Shown here: positions 23,101 to 35,100 of the stretch, one piece after another
Layout: the number at the start of each line of letters is the position of its first letter
Position numbering within the stretch: position 1 is the stretch's first letter
Assembly: GCF_026151205.1 (NCBI RefSeq)
Contig: NC_087079.1
Coordinates: 14,634,445 to 14,694,444, forward strand
Direction: 5' to 3'
Source of the DNA: Bolinopsis microptera
Taxonomy: Eukaryota; Ctenophora; Tentaculata; Lobata; Bolinopsidae
Length of the DNA: 60,000 nt
Notes under the pieces: generated by a model
The model's database searches: none
Told to the model about the DNA's origin: nothing
The model's input: the letters and a program-made list of their open reading frames with translations, nothing else
Translations under genes and position numbers: made by a program

Positions 23101-26100
23101 GTTGTGGGATGTATCATACTCACAATATGGTACCACACTACCGGAACACTGTATATCATCTAGTTTTATAGGGTATTTGTCATGCCAGGTGTATTTCCTT
23201 CCATTAGTCCAAAAGTCGAGTGACGCGTATCCCATCATGCGACAAATCCAATCCGCTGTTTCATCATTGAAGGCATCTTCACAAACAGTACCCCCACTGT
23301 ACATGAGAAGACCTTTTCCACTCGTAGTGACTTGTTGGTTAGCATCCAGCAGATAGAAACCACCAGCCCAAACACCTGTAAGATGATTTATATAACTTGC
23401 AGTGATATAATAATTATGGTGATAGCATTATTACTGATAACGATACCTAAGTACTGGGAATCGGGATAAATGATAATCAGTAGAGTTTTTCAAATGAATG
23501 TAGGTGTACATAATTTATTTAATAATAAAAAAAACCCAATTCTACCTCAAATTCCCATTTTGAGGTTGTATTGGGTTTTTTGGGGTTGGACACCCCTCTA
23601 AGGCACGTTACCTTGCAAAGAGAGCATTACGAAGACTGCAAACAAAATCATCGCTTCAAAATTGAACTCACAAAATATTATGTTTTATGAATCACCGACT
23701 TGGTGCGATTGCTCCACTCAAAACTCGAGAATTCAATTTTCGAGTTTAGCCAGAATATTCGATCAGTCCTTATCAGGATAGGAGGATTATATTTCATGTT
23801 ATGCCTGGAGAGAGATTATTTAAAACATATGATAGGACGCAATGAAACTACCGGACCACGAATCACGATGTATGGGGACCACCCCATGGCAACATTAAAA
23901 TATGTCGACTCTGTTACATCGTTTCCTGTTAATGTAAAACTCCGTTACAAAATAAACTGGGATCTGGCAATACTACACCTTAGTTCGATAAGAAAAGTGA
24001 TACGATATATTATATATATATAAGTGATACGAAATCTTATGTCATCCTCGACACATATGATGAATAAGATTTATAAATTAGAGTAGTTAATGCTTTGATA
24101 TAATCATAGCATTTCATCGGAGAGTAAGCACTAAGCATGCAACTCCTTACATAAATAGCAAATATGCACGAAAGGCTTATTTAAACCCAACAAAACTCTA
24201 TAAATCCGATAGGGTCAATTTTACAGCTCAATTTTTTCAAAATATCCACACAGCTTAGCAGGAGTATCATATTTCATGACCTCAGATTACGATTTGTTTG
24301 TAGCAATTCCACGATCTTAATATTAGGATTGAAATAAGTTTGAAAAGTGGTACCCTAACCCGTTCAACTTTTTTTACAAAAATTCAACTTTGAAATTTTA
24401 ATCAATGGAGGGAAGCTACCTATTTGATGGCTGAAACCCAAACAAGACCAATTCCAATCTCACGACTTATCTCTTGCGATTGGCTTTTTTTGGGTTGCAA
24501 GATCCGCATGATCACTTTATACAACAAACCCTTGTGTTTCACACTGTATTCCTTCAGGAGCCCTGGAGAGTAACGGTAAGGAGATGATAGAAGCAGAGCA
24601 CTTTGCTAGTCAGGAGATTGCAGATAGGATCAGTGACACTTCAGCACGTGTTCAGAGAATGCAGGAGAAAAAGAAGGTTTCAATAATTGCTCTGATTTTG
24701 AGATTTGATTGCTAATATTGAACATTATTTTTACTTGTTACGCGAGTGTATTAGCAGTAAATTGATTAAATCAGTGAAGTGTATTAATAACTTACTTATT
24801 AAATAACAAATTAATAACTTACTAAGAAACAGAAGGTCTATCCTCACAGTTTCTCACTACCAGGAGCGACAGAACACACTGAAGGACGCAGTACAATTTA
24901 ACCACTTCCTGCTGGAGTCTGATGAGCTGAGTGGGTGGGTGGAGGAGAAGCAGAACATCTGCCTGGAGCAGGACTACCTGGACTTTACTAACCTGCAGGG
25001 TGAGGGAGACTGGTGTATGCTGTGACTGCTGTGTTAAGGGGGCCGGGGGGGTATTCATCAAAATTCTCTCGAAATTGATTTTATAGTCGTTTCTGATAGA
25101 GGGGGTGATAGCTATCAGCTGCTTTTAGTCCCATGGAAAAATATTGTTCCTAGCCGAAATTATCGGTGGTCAAAAGTCAGCGCTCATGTGTAATTGTATT
25201 GCGCGAGCGATTTTCAATCGCGTGTCCTGAAAATCGAGTCTAAAAATCTATCTTCTCCTACATTTTTTGAGCAATCACTCTGAAACATTCAGGATATGTT
25301 CAAGGGATCATTTAGAAGAGAAGTATCGAGCCGAATTTTAAGATAGGCCTCACAAATTTTTTAATTTGATTTTGTAAATCTTGGACCACATTTTATGACG
25401 ATTTTTCCAGGTCCAAGATTTTCAAAATCGAAACAACTATAAAATCAATTTCGAGATAATTTTGATGAAGACCCCCCCCCCCCCCCGGCCCCCTTAAGTT
25501 AGCTTTTCAATAGTGCTATAGTGGTTTCAGGTTGATGTAATGGTTATAAAATCTGCATCTGGTATAATAATTAGATGTTTAGATGGCTGATTTATTCTCC
25601 AGAAGATAGAATAGAGTCATGCTTAAGTCTGTTGCTGCACAAAACTAAAGCATCGTTTAAAAAATGTCACCATATTCAGGGAAGCTGCAGAAACACGAGG
25701 TATTTGAAAACGAGCTGCACGCTAACCACGACAGAGTGGAGTACCTGGACGGTATTGGGTCTAAGATGATAGAGAACCAACACTATGCTTCTAATGATAT
25801 AAAGTGAGTGAAACGTCTTTTACGAGCTGACCTCATTTCTGACAAGTTTTTTTTTCACAAATTAAATTATATATCGATTTTATCTACATACTAGTAAGGG
25901 GAAAATTGGTCGATTTAAGGGTTCCGTTGGATTTGAATGTTCACAAGGATTTCTTAACGGAATATGGTAGTTAGGACCCCTACGAACATAATTAGACTTG
26001 TTGCCAATTTTGTATCTCAACAGAAACACCACTTTTACCACTTTTTACCACCTTTGTACCACCTTTCTGGTTTGCCAAATATCTTTAGTTGTGAACGTCG

Positions 26101-29100
26101 TAGAAGGCTGCAAATTAACCTAGAATGTTTATCTTATCAAGGAGTAAAACTTTTGTATGAAAAATTTTGACATTTGACAATCAGCTAATTGGATAATTAC
26201 CAATTAGTTAATCACCAAAAAAAGTGAAAATTTTTTATTGGCTCAAAATGATTGAAATCGTTTGAAACACGGAGAAATGTAGTTTTTAGAAAAACTTCAA
26301 AAATTGTTCACTTAAAAATTTTTTTCGAGACTTGGAAAAAAGTTTGAAAATTTTAAAATATTTTTTTCCGCCAAAAGTGATCGAATTGCATGAAACGTGG
26401 ATAAAAATGCTTTGCAGAAAAACTTCGAAGATTTTTAGATTGGGGAATACTAAAATCATCAATATTTGAAGTTGGAGTTCAGTAAATCTCGACATATTTG
26501 ATATTTTAGTAATTAGGAATAGCTTAGCGGAAAGGGCTGAACCTGAAAAAGGTTAACCACACAATATTAGAGTTTCATAACTAATTACAATACAGCTTTA
26601 TCAAATTCCACATAAAGAAACAGCACAAAAGGACCATTTAAGATCGAACCGATTTTACCTGCTGTACTATCATTTTATTGATTTCAATGATCAAAACCTC
26701 TGTACCGTCAATCTTGCCAATCTATACCGGGTATCTGAATGTACCGGACCTCTTATTTACCTCTATAATTAGACCCAGTTATGCAAGAAATGCGATTTCT
26801 CACAGGGATTTCTTTTAACTGTGCACTTTTTGTCACTCTCGCAAGAGGCCCGGTATTATAGGGGGGTATAGGAAGAGAGTGTAAATATACCTTTCATCAT
26901 CCACTGTGGCTTTTTTGTATTGTGAATGCGCATGCCGCTTCGTTTGCTATGCCAGATACCTCAAATAACCCCCCTATCTCATTGCCAGGGTCGGGATAGA
27001 GCTGGAGATAGCATCGAGAGGTTGCTAGAAATAGCTAGATTTAGAGTAAACTGGTGGTAGCTGGGTGGTGCTAGCATGGATGTAGCAGAACGTAGCTACA
27101 CGGGGTTTCATTGGAGTTGGTTATTTTAATGGCCAAAGAGTGCCGGAACTAAAGTTACTTAAGATTGCAGTTGAGGGGCAGTGTAAACCACGGTGTAGTC
27201 AGGGACACAGAGCTACAGTGCAGGAGTACTGCAAAAGAACAGTGCAAGTGATACAGTCTGCAACAGTAAAACGCCGACGAAGCTAGACTTAGAGTGAACT
27301 GATGGAAGCTGGGTGGTGCTAAAATGGAGGTAGCAGAACGTACTACATGATGAAAACAGGAAAACTAAGGCTGGTTGAGACCTAAAAAGATGTGAATCTG
27401 TCCTGATAGATCCAGTGAAGAGCGAGTTGCGAAGAGTTTGATCACTAACCTAAAGCTCTAAAGAAGAAGAGGGCTAAAGAGACTCACTTTGATCAATAAA
27501 TCCGGTACGGCAAGGTCTGTAGCCTTGATAAGAAGATACCATGAAGTAATTCATGCGGTAAAGTCGATTTATATAAAGGGTTTCGTTGGATCTAAAAAGG
27601 GTGGGTCAGTCTCTCTGTTTTCATCAGATTCTGATGAAAGGCTGTTAAGCTCAGGACGGTGATCTTAATAGGTCGGATAGCTGTACCTGGTTGCTTTCAA
27701 CCCACCCTTGTCGCTTGAAAATAAGTTCTCACTCCACCTCTTCCAAAAATGCAGTTACCAGAGCAGGACACTCTTCTTCCTCCTCTTCTTTCAACCCAAA
27801 CACAATCAGGTTCCAGCTCCTCTCCTCCTCTGCAGTCACAATCTTATCTCCTTCTTCGGCGTTTTACTGTTGCAGACTGTATCACTTGCACTGTTCTTTT
27901 GCAGTACTCCTGCACTGTAGCTCTGTGTCCCTGACTACACCGTGGTTTACACTGCCCCTCAACTGCAATCTTAAGTAACTTTAGTTCCGGCACTCTTTGG
28001 CCATTAAAATAACCAACTCCAATGAAACCCCGTGTAGCTACGTTCTGCTACATCCATGCTAGCACCACCCAGCTACCACCAGTTTACTCTAAATCTAGCT
28101 ATTTCTAGCAACCTCTCGATGCTATCTCCAGCTCTATCCCGACCCTGGCAATGAGATAGGGGGGTTATTTGAGGTATCTGGCATAGCAAACGAAGCGGCA
28201 TGCGCATTCACAATACAAAAAAGCCACAGTGGATGATGAAAGGTATATTTACACTCTCTTCCTATACCCCCCTATAATACCGGGCCTCTTGCGAGAGTGA
28301 CAAAAAGTGCACAGTTAAAAGAAATCCCTGTGAGAAATCGCATTTCTTGCATAACTGGGTCTAATTATAGAGGTAAATAAGAGGTCCGGTACATTCAGAT
28401 ACCCGGTATAGATTGGCAAGATTGACGGTACAGAGGTTTTGATCATTGAAATCAATAAAATGATAGTACAGCAGGTAAAATCGGTTCGATCTTAAATGGT
28501 CCTTTTGTGCTGTTTCTTTATGTGGAATTTGATAAAGCTGTATTGTAATTAGTTATGAAACTCTAATATTGTGTGGTTAACCTTTTTCAGGTTCAGCCCT
28601 TTCCGCTAAGCTATTCCTAATTACTAAAATATCAAATATGTCGAGATTTACTGAACTCCAACTTCAAATATTGATGATTTTAGTATTCCCCAATCTAAAA
28701 ATCTTCGAAGTTTTTCTGCAAAGCATTTTTATCCACGTTTCATGCAATTCGATCACTTTTGGCGGAAAAAAATATTTTAAAATTTTCAAACTTTTTTCCA
28801 AGTCTCGAAAAAAATTTTTAAGTGAACAATTTTTGAAGTTTTTCTAAAAACTACATTTCTCCGTGTTTCAAACGATTTCAATCATTTTGAGCCAATAAAA
28901 AATTTTCACTTTTTTTGGTGATTAACTAATTGGTAATTATCCAATTAGCTGATTGTCAAATGTCAAAATTTTTCATACAAAAGTTTTACTCCTTGATAAG
29001 ATAAACATTCTAGGTTAATTTGCAGCCTTCTACGACGTTCACAACTAAAGATATTTGGCAAACCAGAAAGGTGGTACAAAGGTGGTAAAAAGTGGTAAAA

Positions 29101-32100
29101 GTGGTGTTTCTGTTGAGATACAAAATTGGCAACAAGTCTAATTATGTTCGTAGGGGTCCTAACTACCATATTCCGTTGAGAAATCCTTGTGAACATTCAA
29201 ATCCAACGGAATGCCACTTTTCCCCTTACTACAGCTGATGGTGAATGGGACAAGTTTCAAGTCATCAATTAATATAAGAAGTTTTGTAAATTAATTTCCA
29301 CTTTATCATTTATAATCTATTATTATTCTATTATTACAATAATTAACCAGCCCCCACTATTTCCAGGTCTATCCAAGACAAGATCTCCGACTCGTGGAGT
29401 TCATTACTGGAAACTTGCCAGCAGAAGAAACAGAAGTTAGAGGAGGCTTATAACGAAATGTTGTACAACAGAGGGGTGACTGACTTGGAGAACTGGCTAG
29501 CTGAGATAGAGGTGGGAGTGTGGTGTGGTGTGGTGTGGTGTGGTGTGGTGTGGTGTGGAATGTGGTGTGGTGTGGTGTGGTGTGGTGTGGTGTGGTGTGG
29601 TGGGGTGGGGTGTGGTGTGGTGTGTAAATGTGTAATATACTGTATTTTATGTGTAATGTACCGTATAACGGCACGTATTGACTATTGCGGGCATATACAA
29701 GGTGTCTGTTGGTATGTAGTAATCAACATAGTGTGCAGAAATGTGGTTCAAGTCCAGGACCCAAATGATAGCGTAGACTGTAGAATATGTACTTTTATAA
29801 TTGTATTATCTAGATTGGGTATCATTTATGAAAGTGCTCTTGTGTGTCAGGCCAATAAGTTACATTCTGCTATTCTATTGTTGTTTGAAAGATAATTTGT
29901 TATTATATGCAAGCCAACTAAGGTCTTGATTAAAAACAATCAATAAATGAATAAATTCTTCATTATTGCATATAAGGGGGGGGGGGGGGGGGGGGGTCAA
30001 CCTCATTTTACCTCATTCGGCCAGCCAAAAAAGGCTATAATTGCTTATAGGCGACCCATTTCTGAAAGCAAACAAGAACATGAGCTGACAATGTTGTATT
30101 TTAAACCAGGAAACTAGGGCCGGGAGCACACACTTCTATTATTAATCCCTTGATCCCTATCTAAAAATAGAATCCTGTAATATTTCAACCCTCTCAGGTG
30201 GAGTTGAGTAACGAGGATTATGGAACTGACCTGGCTACAGTAAAGAGTCTCAGCAAGTCGCACAGCATACTGGAGAACGTTATGGGTACTCAGCGTGTCA
30301 AGCTTAATGCTTTAGGTACGTGGCTTTTATATCTTACTTTTAGTATTTTAGTTACAAATGTAGGCCTAGGTACGTGGCTTTTTTATATTACTTTTTAGTC
30401 TTGTAGCTGTATTGATCTGGCTTGAAGGCTGATAATTGGTCAACTACCAACTTCTAGGATCAGGTATTTGTTGACTGAGACAGGTTGTCATAACTATAAA
30501 GCTATATATACAGGACCGAGTGTAATCATAATAGCAGAAATAACGAAAATAGTTATTTATTATTAATAATATTAACGGATATGATAGACCGCTACGTGGC
30601 ATAGTGTTTGTGCACAATACACCAGTGTAAACAAATCTCCTAATCCTATTTGTATTATGTATTACTGTATTATTACTTTTTCCCTACACTAGAACCGTAG
30701 CTAGGTTAGTTAGCCCCAGGCGTGTAATTAGGTTATCTTGGGTCCTAGTATATAGTCTGGTGGAGAATATTCTGATGAATCTAACTCTCGTTGAGATGGT
30801 TCAGTCGCGAGTAAATAAAATTAAAATGAAATCTAATTTTATTCAAATTATTGAATAGATCACATTACACGTGTAGTGATCACATTACATGGTGGAATAG
30901 TGGACCATGAAATCTATCCCGCAGGCTTCCAAGCAGCAAGTCACATTGAAGAGTCTCACTTTGACGCTGACAAGATAAAAGAAAGACAGACCGTACTGGA
31001 GGACAAGTTTCAGGCCCTGGAGGAACCGATGAGGCTGAGGAAGGAGAAGTTGTCCGATGCTCTGTTACTTCAGCAGTTCTTTAGGGATATTGATGACGAG
31101 GTGAGAATCCCACTGTTACCCTGGTGGTTTTAGATATAATAGTTATCGGACATCGGTAGCCATTGTTCTTAATGTTAGTGTTATAAAATTACTGTTATTA
31201 CTGAAAATCAAAATATCAAGCATTGGCTTAAATTCTTTTGATCTAAAATGAGATTTTATATGATTAAAATTCTTACAGCTCGGCTAATGAATCTTAAAGG
31301 ATATTATTTTTGCGGCCCCTGGATCATTGGTCATGCTACTTAGTTAGTATTATTACACTCACTATTTTCATTAGATGACATGGGTGAAGGAGAAGGAACC
31401 AGGAGTGAAGACAACTGCAACAGGGTCAGATCTGTACAGTGCTCGGAACCTTGTACACACTCACAAACAGCTTATGTCTGAGGTATGTTCACATACGTAA
31501 TCAGTACCTACAACATGTTACCTTCAAACTGAGTGCAGTTAAAACATTGGGGTGGTGGTTCTCAGTTTTCTGTATTTCTTCAGATGTTGGTTAAAGTTAA
31601 ATCTGCTGTAAACCGACTGCTGAAGTATCAGTGGCGATCCACCGCCAAAAATAAACTAAAATAGAAAAAACTAGAATTTCAATGATTACCAAAACTACAC
31701 AGTTCTACACATTTGTGTAAGTTACTCTTTGCTATAATCATAACTAGATATACACTTGAGAGGAGTGGAATCAAAGATGGTATAAATAATAATAATACAC
31801 ACTGACCATCTGACACCATTATGTATAATTTCAGGTAAACATTCACGGGGGTAAGATACAAGACGTGAACGAGCGGGGGGAGAGGATGATAGAAAACAAG
31901 CACTTTGCTCTGCTGGACATCCAGGACAAGATAGAGCTGCTGAGAAAGAAGTGGCAGAACCTGCATGCTCTTGCAGCTGCGAGAAAAGCAGATCTGGAGG
32001 ATGCTATACAGATCCACCAGTTCTTTACTAATGCTGCTGATATAGAGGTGGGTGCCGGGTGGTCATGTAGTCACTGTTGTTTTTCAACGGCGATTGAAAA

Positions 32101-35100
32101 ATTCCATCCCTAATTTCAAACTTTGTTGACATAGCGGAATTTTGGCATGAGGCCGAGAGCTGAGGTGACGAGGTCTTAATCTGCAAATTTCTAAGCCACA
32201 ATATCACAAGATCTCTTATTATTATTATAATCACAGCTCTAGAGCTATGGAGTTGAGGGTGAAGATCTTTTGTCCAGGTTATAATTGTGATGATACAGCA
32301 CAATACACTTGAACAATAAACAAAGCTCTGGAACCAATCTAAATCAATTTTGTGGTCAGTCATTTCATACAATCTACCAATGTCATTCTTGCCGAGTTCA
32401 AGTGTTGTGTTTGGTTGGCTGATTCGTTCTAATCGTATCTAATGAGATGTTGATCGAGAGGTGTTAATTTCTATTATATCGTTTGTCACAGCGTGTCATG
32501 GATTAGTTCGGGTCCACGAGGTATTAATACTGAATAATTCAAGAGACAGCGGTTACGAATAAAGCAAGGGTCTGACGTTTAGTCATTCAATTTTGTTGAT
32601 GGGCGTCAGGCGTCCCAACTTGTTTAATTATATTCAGCTGTACATCTGTCTATGGTCCGTAAAATTATAGACCAGCTGTATGCAGTCCCCTTACTCTAGC
32701 TTATTATGATTATGTTATATCCCTCTGGGATTCTCCTGAGAGAGGAAAACTATCCTTAATTACAGAGTCATACTACAGTGGGATATGAGGTCCTTGTTAG
32801 GATCTAAATTTAGTAGCTCTATACGTTTTTATGATACAATAATTTACCTTGGCTGCTGAGTGCTGAGGGCGAGCACGAAACGAAGCCAAGGTATTATTTC
32901 ATTATTATTTTTTCCGTTTCTGATTTGAAGATGTGTTATGTGATACGTGCGCATGATACAATATAGTGTGTAATATATAGTGCGCCACTGGTTACTTACT
33001 TTAGGTAGGATCAGCAGGGATCGCTTCTCGACAACAGTATCAAGTACGCCCTCCAATCACTCCTGGCTTAGATCTTTTTGTAGAGTCCATTCCAGAAGAG
33101 AGTTATTTGTGATGGCGGTATACCCTTTTGTGGGCGGGGTCCGGGTATCCGGGAAGCCTTTCAAGAATTTAGCAAGAGAGGATTTGAAAGTTTCCAAGAC
33201 TTGGATTGTGTTAACTTCCTACTTAGGGAGCAGGTTCCACTGTTATTTGTTTTGAAACTTCCCGCCAGCCAGTCTGAGGTGACTCGCAGTCTGTCCTCAT
33301 AATACTCTGGCAACCCTGGCTTGCGTGAAATTATCGGTTACCAGTGTCCACGACTTTTCGGGAAATAATTCCCGGAAAATATTATAATTATTTAACTACT
33401 ATCGAAAGTGGAACTCTCCATCGAAATTCTCAGTCTCACTTTAATATTCTAGAGAATCTCGTCACCTCAGTTTTGTATCAGTTTCACCGACCGTTTTCAC
33501 ATTTCTTTACTTTTGTTCTATTTCAAAAAGCTCAAAACTTCATGGCAAGCAAAAGTATCTCACTTCATGACTTCAGTTTGAATTGCTCATGTCTTTGTCG
33601 AATGTTAGATTGTTTTCGTTGCACTTTGTCTTTGATCTTAGCGTTGTACATCACCGAACTTTCACAGTGTGCACACGCACCCTTAGGAGCTTATTCGTTG
33701 ATTAGTGGATTAAAAACATGATGTATTTTAGTGGTATATTGATAGTTCATTAACAATAAAGCAATAACAGTACTAGTACTACACAACAATAATCTGTCTT
33801 TATAATTAAACATTCTCTCACTGCCTTGAACCAAAAGACTACATTGCTAAAGCATATTGTGCACGGTGGCTTACTGGGCGTGCCGCATGGCCTTCTCACC
33901 CACTTAGCATTTCTAAACAATTAATTATTATAAGGTATCCACCCTTGACCTCATGATATTACCCCTGATCATATCCCCGACTATAACACACCCGGCTGGC
34001 CCCCGTTACACATTACACACCCATTTATGGTTTACTTCAACACATTGCAATTGCTTGTTATAGTTCCTCACCGCCACCAGAACGTTGTCATGCAATTTAA
34101 GTTTGGTTTTATAAATAAATGCACGTTACCAGTCACGTGACGGTATGTGTGCGAACTGCGAATCCACGCGAGGTACTGGCCCGTTTGTTATTAAAATTAA
34201 TCTAAATGGTTTAATTGGAAATTTGCCAGTTTGAATCCTTTGTGTCTGAATCTAGAATTGTTGCTTGTGTATAAGCTGACTCAATTAATTTACTGCAGTG
34301 CCTATACTTCATTACAGTTAACAGTACCAATTGTTTTCATTTGTTTACAAATATTTTCCACTTTCATCTGCACCAGTTCGTCATACATATTATCTAAATT
34401 TGATTTTGTTACAATTGACAGAAGCTTTGTAAGCCGAAAATAAAAGTCTCGTTATCAATAAGGAGGACACTATAATTAATGGAAGAGTTAAATGGTACCA
34501 GCACGGAAATAAAACCAAATCATGGCTCGTCAAAGAAACCAACCTACAAACTAGACGTAACATTTGAAACCATCATGTTGTACCTCCCCTACAACTGCAC
34601 CCTTGGATGCCTGGTACTCCTTCTCTACAGCTTCATCATCTCCTTCTACTTTAAACAGTTCAAACAGTTCGTGCCCTGCATGTACCTCTTGCTCGCACTC
34701 TTCGACTGTCTGACAGTGGTTTTCATGATAGCATCCGACATCATGGTCTCCACATTTGTCGGGGATCCAGCCAGCCATTTCTTGGATTATAAGTGGTATT
34801 TTGTTGTGATAGTGATGCTGGAAAGATGGGCTTTAAGGATGTCGATATTTATCAACATGCTGCTCTCAGTTGCTAGGACTCTTAAAACTGTGAGACCCTT
34901 TTATGAGATCAAGATGAAATTGGCACTGTTATCAATAATTTTGTATGCATTGTACTGGATCATTTTCGGATCGCTAGACGTTTTCGCGCTGACAGAAGAT
35001 ATTCCAAATTACAGACCGATAGAGGATGAAGAAAGGTTCGGGAAGTTCTTGCAGGATGGAAACATTGGAAAAGAAATAATACGTCTTGCAGACAGTAACA

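Larger units (their letters stand above)
15043..24484. repeat. tandem segmental duplication, unit B
   Basis: Second copy of the 11064-15046 unit, starting with the last 20 bp of spectrin exon 12 and its donor. It is stretched to 9.4 kb by a LINE (15081-17201), a 4.1 kb DNA element (17477-21627) and smaller insertions near 23520 and 23760. The flanking sequence otherwise follows unit A closely. Confidence 0.92.

Noticed and set aside
26286-28847. Two identical 69-residue frames as paralogous genes
   Set aside because: They are the same chance frame in the two arms of one palindromic element.
29458-29895. 145-residue frame after exon 16
   Set aside because: It begins in spectrin coding sequence and then reads a GTGTG microsatellite and intron.
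33344-33721. 125-residue frame upstream of the receptor gene
   Set aside because: Starts within a dispersed repeat, has no recognisable domain and composition typical of intron sequence.
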